Both the position numbers and the translations under genes were made by a program. From JAKFDI01 sp044508835 (GTDB lineage: Bacteria > Pseudomonadota > Gammaproteobacteria > Burkholderiales > Burkholderiaceae_C): 64,000 nucleotides of DNA. Positions 1 through 6,298 of the stretch are shown here, piece after piece. The stretch lies in assembly GCA_044508835.1 (NCBI GenBank), contig JBIQHD010000017.1, forward strand, positions 1 to 64,000, in the 5' to 3' direction. The notes beneath the pieces are model-generated. The model ran no database searches and was not told where the DNA came from. It saw only the letters and a program-made list of their open reading frames with translations. Position 1 is the stretch's first letter, and every line of letters starts with the position of its first letter.

Positions 1-1
1 C

Positions 2-400
2 TTCTACGACGAGTACAACGCCGTGCTCGACATGCCGGCCGAGTACTACCTCGACACCATCAAGACCGTGTTCCAGGACTTCGCGCTCGTCAACGGCACC
101 TGGGAGATCGACGGCCAGCTCGTGCGCCCGCAGGACATCCGCACGAGCGCCCTGCTCACGATCGAGGGAGAGCTCGACGACATCTCCGGCTCCGGCCAGA
201 CCCGCGTCGCGCAGGAGCTGTGCGCAGGCATTCCACAGTCGCGCCTGTTCCACTACGACGTGGAGGGCGCCGGCCACTACGGCATCTTCTCGGGCCGCCG
301 CTGGCGCGAGATGGTCTACCCGCAGGTGCGCGACTTCATCGCCGCCCACCAGGAGCCCGTGGCCGAGGCCAGGCCCGCCGGCCGGCGCCGCGCCCGGTAG
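2..400 (+). CDS. phaZ: Intracellular polyhydroxyalkanoate depolymerase, C-terminal part
   Basis: This is the last 132 codons of a gene that begins before the window; the frame is open from base 2. The protein is an alpha/beta-hydrolase-type PHB depolymerase that hydrolyses stored polyhydroxyalkanoate granules in the cytoplasm. The fragment starts FYDEYNAVLDMPAEYYLDT, which matches the C-terminal PHB-depolymerase domain as I know it. The likely catalytic Asp lies in GELDDIS and the likely catalytic His in GAGHYGIF. The tail is basic (RPAGRRRAR). The rnfB-like gene begins 20 bases downstream on the same strand. Confidence 0.85.
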   Translation, partial: FYDEYNAVLDMPAEYYLDTIKTVFQDFALVNGTWEIDGQLVRPQDIRTSALLTIEGELDDISGSGQTRVAQELCAGIPQSRLFHYDVEGAGHYGIFSGRRWREMVYPQVRDFIAAHQEPVAEARPAGRRRAR

Positions 401-420
401 ACGGCCCCCCGGCACGCGCC

Positions 421-1107
421 GTGCACGCCGCCACGCAGCCCGACGCCCTCGCCGCGGCGGCGGACGCGATCGACGCGGCGCTGCCGCAGACCCAGTGCAC
501 CCGCTGCGGCTACCCCGATTGCCGCAGCTACGCCCGGGCCGTCGCGGCCGGCGAGGCGGGCATCAACCAGTGCCCGCCGGGCGGCGCCGACGGCGTGGCG
601 CGGCTGGCGCGCATCACCGGCCGGCCGGTCGAGCCGCTGGACCCGGCCCGCGGCACCGAAGGCCCGCTGCGCCGCGCCGTCATCGACGAGGCCTGGTGCA
701 TCGGCTGCACCCTGTGCCTGAAGGCCTGCCCGGTCGACAGCATTCTCGGCGGCGCGAAGCGGATGCACACCGTCATCGACGCGCTGTGCACCGGCTGCGA
801 GCTGTGCATCCCGGCATGCCCGGTCGACTGCATCTCGCTCCTCGACGCGAGCGAGGGCCGCACCGGCTGGGACGCATGGAGCCAGCCGCAGGCGGACGAG
901 GCGCGTGAACGCTACCGCCTGCACACGCTGCGCCTCGCGCGCGACGAGCGCGAGGGCCGCGAGCGCCGCCTCGCCAAGGCCGAGGCCAAGCTCGCCGAAC
1001 TGGCGCCGCCCGCCGGCGCCGATGCGCCCGCCAGCGCCGAGGACGAGCGCAAGCGCGGCATCGTCGCCGCGGCCATCGCCCGTGCCCGGGCGCAGCGCAC
1101 CGGCTGA
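421..1107 (+). CDS. rnfB: RnfB/RsxB-like iron-sulfur ferredoxin (orphan Rnf subunit)
   Basis: A 228-residue protein from a GTG start, chosen because the N-terminal Fe-S domain begins shortly after it; upstream codons overlap phaZ. It carries a 4Fe-4S domain with Cys26, Cys29, Cys34 and Cys51 (QCTRCGYPDC then QCPPGG). Two ferredoxin clusters follow, CIGCTLCLKACP (Cys93-103) and CTGCELCIPACP (Cys123-133). The C-terminal third is charged, probably helical, and rich in Glu, Lys, Arg and Ala. In a complete Rnf/Rsx complex RnfB passes electrons between NADH or ferredoxin and the membrane. Here no rnfA, C, D, G or E is nearby. Location beside nth is typical of beta-proteobacteria and suggests it may feed electrons to another partner (inference). 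Confidence 0.85.
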   Translation: MHAATQPDALAAAADAIDAALPQTQCTRCGYPDCRSYARAVAAGEAGINQCPPGGADGVARLARITGRPVEPLDPARGTEGPLRRAVIDEAWCIGCTLCLKACPVDSILGGAKRMHTVIDALCTGCELCIPACPVDCISLLDASEGRTGWDAWSQPQADEARERYRLHTLRLARDEREGRERRLAKAEAKLAELAPPAGADAPASAEDERKRGIVAAAIARARAQRTG

Positions 1108-1205
1108 ACGCGGCATCGTCCTACAGTGGCGCGGACTGCCCGCCGATGGCGTGCCCTGCGGTCCGGGCCTAGGCTCGAATGCACGCTCGCGAGTTCCTCG
1201 AGACC

Positions 1206-1391
1206 ATGACATCCAGCCTGCTGCCCCTCGCCTGGGCTGCCGCCGCGGCCCTGGCGCTCTTCGGCTGCGAGGAAATGGACCGCGGCCCGTCGGGCCCCGA
1301 GCCGCCCAAGACCACCGCGGCCGCGCCCGGGGCGCACGCCGTTGCGGACCACCCGGAGCACGCAGCCTTCCCGGCGAAGCCGTCGCCCTGA
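1206..1391 (+). CDS. Small putative lipoprotein
   Basis: A 61-residue protein whose start MTSSLLPLAW is followed by a hydrophobic Ala/Leu stretch and a lipobox-like ALFGC. This predicts export and lipidation of the Cys. The mature part is short and rich in Pro and Ala, with no domain I recognise. An ATG 27 bases upstream (1179) would put charged residues before the signal, so 1206 is preferred. It sits between rnfB and nth, and its stop is 40 bases before nth. Its function is unknown, and such a short gene in GC-rich DNA could be spurious. Confidence 0.5.
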   Translation: MTSSLLPLAWAAAAALALFGCEEMDRGPSGPEPPKTTAAAPGAHAVADHPEHAAFPAKPSP

Positions 1392-1431
1392 CCGCCCGGC
1401 GCCGCCGGCCGCGCTGCGACAATGCGTGGCG

Positions 1432-2067
1432 ATGGACGCCGCGCTGATCGAACCCTTCTTCGCCACCCTGAAGGCAGGCAATCCGCAGCCTGCCAGCGAG
1501 CTGGAATACACCAACGTCTTCGAACTCCTGGCGGCGGTGCTGCTGTCGGCGCAGGCGACGGACGCCGGCGTCAACAAGGCGACGCGGCGGCTGTTCCCGC
1601 TCGCCGGCACGCCCCAGCGCATGCTGGCCCTCGGCCTGCCCGCCGTCACCGAGCACATCCGCACCATCGGGCTCTTCCGCACCAAGGCGAAGAACCTGAT
1701 GGAGACCTGCCGCATCCTCGTCGAGCAGCACGGCGGCGAGGTGCCGCGCAGCCGCGAGGCGCTCGAGGCGCTGCCGGGCGTGGGCCGCAAGACGGCCAAC
1801 GTCGTGCTCAACGTCGCCTTCGGCGAGCCGACGATGGCGGTGGACACGCATGTCTTCCGGGTCGCGAACCGCACCGGCCTCGCGCCCGGGCGCAACCCGG
1901 TCGAGGTCGAGCGCGGCCTGCTGGCGCGCGTGCCCGATCCCTACCGGGTCGACGCCCACCACTGGCTCATCCTGCACGGGCGCTACATCTGCAAGGCGCG
2001 CCTGCCGCTGTGCCCGCGCTGCCCGGTCGCCAGCTACTGCGACAGCCGCCCCGCCGCCGACCGCTGA
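1432..2067 (+). CDS. nth: Endonuclease III (DNA glycosylase/AP lyase)
   Basis: A 211-residue base-excision repair enzyme that removes oxidised pyrimidines and cleaves the abasic strand. The helix-hairpin-helix LPGVGRKTANVVLN contains the catalytic Lys, and VDTHVFRV contains the catalytic Asp. The C terminus has the 4Fe-4S loop with spacing Cys-x6-Cys-x2-Cys-x5-Cys (CKARLPLCPRCPVASYC). The length matches the family. ATG 1432 gives the usual N terminus; a GTG two codons earlier is in frame but less likely. A GACAAT hexamer at 1418-1423 is too close to the start to be assigned with confidence. Confidence 0.97.
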   Translation: MDAALIEPFFATLKAGNPQPASELEYTNVFELLAAVLLSAQATDAGVNKATRRLFPLAGTPQRMLALGLPAVTEHIRTIGLFRTKAKNLMETCRILVEQHGGEVPRSREALEALPGVGRKTANVVLNVAFGEPTMAVDTHVFRVANRTGLAPGRNPVEVERGLLARVPDPYRVDAHHWLILHGRYICKARLPLCPRCPVASYCDSRPAADR

Positions 2068-2076
2068 ACCGCGCCC

Positions 2077-2094
2077 CCTGCAAAGGTTTGCAGG
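2077..2094. promoter_or_regulatory. 18-bp perfect inverted repeat upstream of the GAF gene, possible operator
   Basis: CCTGCAAA-GG-TTTGCAGG has two perfect 8-bp arms around a 2-bp spacer, 9 bases after the nth stop and 35 bases before the GAF start. It lacks a following T-tract, so a terminator is unlikely. Size and symmetry fit a dimeric repressor site. The cognate regulator is unknown. Confidence 0.4.
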
Positions 2095-2128
2095 TGTGCC
2101 GGCTGCAACTCGGCGTAAGAATGCGCGA

Positions 2129-2737
2129 ATGCCCGACACCCGGCAGATCCAGAACATCTGCGGCCAGTTGGAGCGCGGAGAGATCGACAACGCGCAATTC
2201 CTGGAGCAGTTCACCCGCGAATTGGCCGAACGCATCGGATGCTCCCGCGCGGGCGTCTGGATCTTCGTCGAGACCTCGGCGGGGCGCGCCCTGCGCTGCG
2301 CCGCGATGTACGACGCCAGCCGCGACAGGATGACCGCCGCGCCCGACATGGTGGGCGCCGAGGTCGCCCGCTACTTCGAGGCGCTGATGCGCGACGGCTG
2401 CATCGTCGCGCCCGACGCCCTCACCCACCCGGCCACCGCCGGCATGGACGGCGACTACCTCCAGCGCCATGACGTGCGCTCGCTGCTCGACGTGTGCTTC
2501 TCCGTCAACGGCGTGCTCTTCGGCACCTTCAGCTGCGAACAGATCGGCCACGCGGTGAACTGGACGCCGCGCCAACTGCAGTTGCTGCGCAAGATCGGCT
2601 CGCGCGCCAGCCTCGCGCTGGTCCACGCCATCCATGCCGATGCCGAGACCGCGCCCGGCACGCTGTGGGAGCCGAGTTCGCCGAACCGGCTGGCGACGAT
2701 GCCCGTGCCGCTCGACGACCAGCGCCGCAAGCCGTAA
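2129..2737 (+). CDS. GAF-domain sensor protein
   Basis: A 202-residue soluble protein. Residues 15-175 resemble a GAF domain: the segment around CSRAGVWIFVET, the loop with HPATAGMDGDYLQRH, and LLDVCFSVNGVLFGTFSCEQ followed by a W-x-PRQLQLLRKIGSRASLAL helix. This pattern is common in GAF domains attached to cyclases and kinases, but here no output domain is attached. It is therefore probably a stand-alone ligand sensor or a partner protein. The start at 2129 was chosen because it precedes the domain closely and lies after the 2077-2094 dyad. The ligand is unknown. Confidence 0.75.
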   Translation: MPDTRQIQNICGQLERGEIDNAQFLEQFTRELAERIGCSRAGVWIFVETSAGRALRCAAMYDASRDRMTAAPDMVGAEVARYFEALMRDGCIVAPDALTHPATAGMDGDYLQRHDVRSLLDVCFSVNGVLFGTFSCEQIGHAVNWTPRQLQLLRKIGSRASLALVHAIHADAETAPGTLWEPSSPNRLATMPVPLDDQRRKP

Positions 2738-2824
2738 GGCCGCCGCATCCCGAAGGGCCGCCGGGCCGTGCGGAATGGGCATCCGCAGGGGGTCCGCCGC
2801 GCCGGGCCGGCCACGGCCCCCGCC

Positions 2825-2830
2825 TACAAT
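2825..2830 (+). promoter_or_regulatory. -10 hexamer for the coiled-coil/zapA operon
   Basis: TACAAT, 30 bases before the start of the coiled-coil gene and after an 87-base gap from the GAF gene. No convincing -35 box is visible. Confidence 0.5.
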
Positions 2831-2860
2831 CCGCGACGCCATCGATGATCCACGCCAGTC

Positions 2861-3088
2861 ATGTCGAAGATCGAAGACCTCGCCGAACGGGTGGAGCGGC
2901 TCCTGCTGAGGCACGAGGAGCTCGCACGCACGAATGCCCTGCTGGAGCGGCAGCTCGCCACGGTCACGCTCGATCGCGACAACCTGCGCTCGCGCCTGAA
3001 CGCGGCGCGCGCGCGCATCGATGCGCTGCTCGAACGCCTGCCCGCGGAGGGCGGCGCCGACACCGACAGCCCGGACGCCTCGTCATGA
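2861..3088 (+). CDS. Short coiled-coil protein upstream of zapA
   Basis: A 75-residue, almost entirely helical and charged protein with heptad-like Leu spacing (LAERVERLLLRHEELARTN onward), ending in an acidic, Ser-rich tail. It resembles ZapB-type or TIGR02449-like cell-division coiled coils that precede zapA in many proteobacteria. That link comes from position and composition, not from a diagnostic motif. Its stop overlaps the zapA start (ATGA), indicating translational coupling and a shared role at the Z ring. Confidence 0.75.
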   Translation: MSKIEDLAERVERLLLRHEELARTNALLERQLATVTLDRDNLRSRLNAARARIDALLERLPAEGGADTDSPDASS

Positions 3089-3399
3089 AGCAGATCGAAG
3101 TCACCATCCTCGGCCAGAGCTACATCCTCGGCTGCCCCGACGGCGGCGAGCAGACGCTGCTCGAGGCGGTGGAGAAGGTCGACCGCGAGATGAGCGCGAT
3201 CCGCGACGGCGGCAAGGTCAAGGCGCGCGAACGCATCGCCGTGCTGGCGGCGCTGAACATCGCTTACGCCCTGTCGGAGCGGCCGCTGCCCAAGGCCGAA
3301 CCGCCCGCCACGGCGGACGGCGAAGGCCGCGAGGTCGATCTCGACGCGCTGGTGCGCCGCATCGATCAAGCCCTCAGCGTCGATGGACAATTGCTCTGA
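3085..3399 (+). CDS. zapA: Cell division protein ZapA
   Basis: A 104-residue FtsZ-binding protein that bundles FtsZ filaments at midcell. The N terminus KQIEVTILGQSYILGCP is the characteristic ZapA beta-strand segment. It is followed by the helix LLEAVEKVDREMSAIRDGG and the dimerising helix RIAVLAALNIAYAL. The length is normal. The start overlaps the upstream coiled-coil gene by four bases. The 6S RNA gene follows immediately, as in many proteobacteria. Confidence 0.93.
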   Translation: MKQIEVTILGQSYILGCPDGGEQTLLEAVEKVDREMSAIRDGGKVKARERIAVLAALNIAYALSERPLPKAEPPATADGEGREVDLDALVRRIDQALSVDGQLL

Positions 3400-3418
3400 T
3401 CGCGCGGCGCCGGGTGCG

Positions 3419-3424
3419 TAGAAT
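3419..3424 (+). promoter_or_regulatory. -10 hexamer of the 6S RNA gene
   Basis: TAGAAT, ending 7 bases before the inferred 5' end of 6S RNA. This is the right distance for a sigma-70 promoter. No clear -35 box is visible. Confidence 0.55.
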
Positions 3425-3430
3425 CCGCCG

Positions 3431-3610
3431 GGTCCGTTGCGTTCGCGTGAGTCCTATATTTCCTTGAACCGATGCTCGTATGAGCCAGGGCTTGGAACAT
3501 CGCCCGGCAGGTGTGATCGTCTCGCGTCAGATGAACCCGAAGCCCGGCTGACCTCGCCCACCTGAATCCCCGAGGGTTCAGGAATGCGGCTCACGGTTCG
3601 CGGCGGACAC
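3431..3610 (+). ncRNA. ssrS: 6S RNA
   Basis: 6S RNA binds the sigma-70 RNA polymerase holoenzyme by mimicking an open promoter. It is recognised by position (directly after zapA) and sequence: CCTATATTTCCTTGAACC near the 5' end, then GTGTGATCGTCTCGCGTCAG, then ACCCACCTGAATCC-like and GGGTTCAGGAAT. The ends pair. GTCCGTTGCGTTCGCGTGAG at about 3432-3451 is largely complementary to CTCACGGTTCGCGGCGGAC at about 3590-3607, forming the closing stem around the central bubble. The 5' boundary comes from the -10 hexamer and the 3' boundary from the stem; both are accurate to roughly 5 bases. Confidence 0.85.
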
Positions 3611-3654
3611 CCCTCATCCTTCTGCTGCGGCGCGCGCCCCGCGCGCCGGTTCCC

Positions 3655-4119
3655 ATGGCCCACTGGCTGATGAAGAGCGAGCCCGACGAGTGCTCGATCG
3701 ACGACCTCGTGCGCGACCCCTCGCACACCGTCCCGTGGACCGGCGTTCGCAACTACCAGGCGCGCAACTTCATGCGCCGCGACATGCGCGTCGGCGACGG
3801 CGTTCTCTTCTATCACTCCTCGTGCCCCGAGCCCGGCATCGCCGGCGTGTGCGAAGTGGCGAGCGCCGCCTACCCGGACGCCTCGCAGTTCGACCCGAAG
3901 AGCCCCTACCACGACCCCAAGTCCTCGCGCGAGGACCCGCGCTGGTGGCACGTGGACGTGAAGCTCGTGCGCAAGACCCGGCTGCTGCCGCTGGCCGAGA
4001 TGCGCACGGCGCCCTCGCTCGCCTCGATGCGCGTGCTGGCGCGCGGCAACCGGCTGTCCATCACGCCGGTGACCGACGAGGAGTGGGCCGCGGCGACCGC
4101 GCTGCTCGAGGCCGAATGA
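3655..4119 (+). CDS. EVE-domain protein
   Basis: A 154-residue single-domain protein of the EVE (former DUF55/PUA-like) family. It starts MAHWLMKSEPDECSIDDL, the family hallmark. It also contains WTGVRNYQARNFMRRDM and VLFYHSSCPEPGIAGVCEV, followed by Asp-Pro-Lys-Ser and the WWHVDVKLV strand. EVE domains are thought to bind modified bases in DNA or RNA; the ligand here is not known. The gene lies about 45 bases after the 6S RNA and overlaps the next gene by four bases (ATGA), so the two are translationally coupled. Confidence 0.93.
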   Translation: MAHWLMKSEPDECSIDDLVRDPSHTVPWTGVRNYQARNFMRRDMRVGDGVLFYHSSCPEPGIAGVCEVASAAYPDASQFDPKSPYHDPKSSREDPRWWHVDVKLVRKTRLLPLAEMRTAPSLASMRVLARGNRLSITPVTDEEWAAATALLEAE

Positions 4120-4937
4120 TCTTCGGCCTCGAAGGAACGCTCATCGCCGAGCTGCTGCTGCTCGGCTGCGCGACCGGCTTCCTGGCCGGGCTGCTGGGCG
4201 TCGGCGGCGGCATGCTGATGGTGCCGTTCCTCACGCTGATCCTGTCGCACCGCGGCGTGGACGGCGGGCTCGCGGTGAAGATGGCCATCGCCACCTCGAT
4301 GGCGACCATCCTCTTCACCTCGCTGTCCAGCGTGCGCGCGCACCACAAGCGGGGCATGGTGCGCTGGGACATCGTGCGCGGCCTCGCGCCGGGCATCGTG
4401 ATCGCCGGGCTGGTGGCCGGCGGCGGGGCCTTCGCCATGCTCAAGGGCGTGTGGCTGGCGCTCTTCTTCGCGCTGTTCGTTGGCTTCTCGGCCACGCAGA
4501 TGTTCCTCGACAAGAAGCCGGCGCCGAGCCGCACCGTGCCGGGCCTCGCCGGCCAGGCCGGCGCGGGCGCGGGCATCGGCTTCGTCTCGGGCCTCGTGGG
4601 CGCCGGCGGCGGCTTCCTCTCGGTGCCGTTCATGGCCTGGTGCAACGTGCCGATGCACAACGCCGTGGCGACGAGCGCGGCCCTGGGCTTTCCCATCGCG
4701 CTGGCCAACACCGCGGGCTACGTGATCGGCGGCTGGTCGCTGCCGCCCGCGCTGCCGGGCGCCTTCGGCTTCCTGTACCTGCCGGCGCTGGCGGTGATCG
4801 CCGTGGCGAGCGTGTCCTTCGCGCCGCTGGGCGCGCGCGCCGCGCACGCCATGGACGTGAAGCGGCTCAAGCGCGTGTTCGCCTGCGTGCTGTACCTGCT
4901 GGCGGCCTACATGCTCTACAAGGGACTCGCCGGCTGA
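4116..4937 (+). CDS. TauE/SafE family anion permease
   Basis: A 273-residue inner-membrane protein with about eight hydrophobic segments. It shows the internal duplication typical of TauE/SafE carriers: GLLGVGGGMLMVPFL near residue 25 and GLVGAGGGFLSVPFM near residue 165. The family exports or imports sulfite, sulfoacetate and related organic anions; the substrate here is not evident. The start overlaps the stop of the EVE gene. It converges with the GGDEF gene 18 bases downstream. Confidence 0.9.
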   Translation: MIFGLEGTLIAELLLLGCATGFLAGLLGVGGGMLMVPFLTLILSHRGVDGGLAVKMAIATSMATILFTSLSSVRAHHKRGMVRWDIVRGLAPGIVIAGLVAGGGAFAMLKGVWLALFFALFVGFSATQMFLDKKPAPSRTVPGLAGQAGAGAGIGFVSGLVGAGGGFLSVPFMAWCNVPMHNAVATSAALGFPIALANTAGYVIGGWSLPPALPGAFGFLYLPALAVIAVASVSFAPLGARAAHAMDVKRLKRVFACVLYLLAAYMLYKGLAG

Positions 4938-4955
4938 CGCGCGGCGCGGCCCGCG

Positions 4956-5999
4956 TCAGCCGTTCTCGAAGCGGATGCTCGCGAGCGTCACGTAGTTGCC
5001 GCCGCGCCGCCGCGCCTCGGCCAGCGCGCCGTCGGCGGCCTCCATCAGGGACTCCTGGGTGTGCGCCGTGTGAGGAAAGCTGGCCACGCCCATGGACACG
5101 CTGAAGCCGAAGTCGCGCCCGTCGAGCACCACGATCTGCGTCGCGCACTGGCGGCGCAGGCCTTCCATGCGCGAGTGCGCGGTGGCCAGGCCCACGCCCG
5201 ACAGCAGCACGGCAAAGCGGTCGCCGTCGATCCGGCACGAGGCATCCATCGCACGGGTGTTGCTGCGCAGGAGCCGGCCGAGCGCCTCCAGCACGCGCGC
5301 GCGCGCCGGTTCGCCCAGCGGACGGACGTCGTCGGCCAGCGGGTCGAGGGCGATGGACACCAGCGCGAACTCGCGATGCTCGCGCGACGAGAGGTCGACC
5401 TCGCGGCGCAGTTGGTCCTCGAAGTGCACGCGCTGGTAGAGGCCGGTGGCGCCGTCGCGCAGGGCCTGGTCCTGGGTCTCGCGGCGCAGCGCCTCGCCGG
5501 CGGCCTGCTCCTTCTCGAGCTGCTGCAGCGCCTTGGCGAGCTGCGCCTCGCGCTGGTTCAGCGTCGTGGTGTCGATCCACACGGCGCACAGGTACTTCGG
5601 CGCCCCGCCGCCCGCCGCGGGCAGCGGCATGCGCGTGACGTTGAACTCGCAGCGCCGGCGCTCGCGCTCGATGCGGTGCGCCGCGGTGTGGGGGAACGGC
5701 GTATCCAGCGCCGCCTGCTCGGCGGTCCGCAGCGGCGCCGCGGCCTCGGCGCCGAAGAGCTCGGCGTCGGTCTTGCCCAGCACCTGCGGCGGGTTGAGGC
5801 CGGCAAGCGCGGCCATCGGCACGCTGGCGTGCACGTACTGGCCGGTGGCGATGTCCTTGACGGAAATCGGCGCGTCGAGTTGCTCCATCAGGCCGAACAG
5901 CACGGCGCCGAGCGCGCCGTCGTGCAGACCGAAATCCGCGACCCACTCGCGTGCCCGGTCCGCTGAATCCGCAGGCGTCGAGCGCCTCGTGTCCGTCAT
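4956..5999 (-). CDS. PAS-GGDEF protein with degenerate active site and intact I-site
   Basis: A 347-residue cytoplasmic protein. Residues about 38-145 form a PAS fold (SVKDIATGQYVHASVPMAAL, then ALCAVWID-like strands). A linker coiled coil spans about 145-180. Residues 180-340 form a GGDEF fold beginning DGATGLYQRVHF. The signature GGDEF is replaced by DGDRF (258-262), which removes the conserved first Gly and the Glu, so cyclase activity is doubtful. An RxxD motif (RAMD, 249-252) lies exactly five residues before it, the canonical inhibitory-site spacing. A c-di-GMP receptor role is therefore plausible (inference). The gene is divergent from nirB. Confidence 0.88.
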   Translation of the reverse strand: MTDTRRSTPADSADRAREWVADFGLHDGALGAVLFGLMEQLDAPISVKDIATGQYVHASVPMAALAGLNPPQVLGKTDAELFGAEAAAPLRTAEQAALDTPFPHTAAHRIERERRRCEFNVTRMPLPAAGGGAPKYLCAVWIDTTTLNQREAQLAKALQQLEKEQAAGEALRRETQDQALRDGATGLYQRVHFEDQLRREVDLSSREHREFALVSIALDPLADDVRPLGEPARARVLEALGRLLRSNTRAMDASCRIDGDRFAVLLSGVGLATAHSRMEGLRRQCATQIVVLDGRDFGFSVSMGVASFPHTAHTQESLMEAADGALAEARRRGGNYVTLASIRFENG

Positions 6000-6298
6000 G
6001 ACTTCCTTCCGCCTCGTGCCGATGCTGCCCGCCCGCGCCGCGTCGGCGGGATGCGGTCCGGGCTTCGCCGAAGATGATAGGCCCCGCTCCGCTCTGCACG
6101 TCCGTGCAGCCGGATGCCGCGTCGACTAAGTCACACCGCGTTTCCCGCCCCTGCCGGCTGCGCCTCACGCCGGTGCGGCCGGCCCCGCCCCGGGGGCCGG
6201 CGCGGGCGCCCGCGCACCATGCCGGCGCAGCAGGGCCCCGAGGCGCTGGCCCCGGCCTTGCTATCCCTGCGCATCTCCCGCAGTCGGCGAACCACCCC
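6000..6298. promoter_or_regulatory. Divergent regulatory region between GGDEF gene and nirB, with 16-bp dyad
   Basis: This 299-base gap contains no gene I can support and should hold the promoters for nirB (+) and the GGDEF gene (-). A perfect inverted repeat CTGCACG-TC-CGTGCAG lies at 6094-6109, about 190 bases before nirB. It has the 7-2-7 geometry of a dimeric operator. I saw no convincing NtrC, NsrR or FNR site and no clear -10/-35 pair. The 3' half is very C-rich. Confidence 0.4.
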
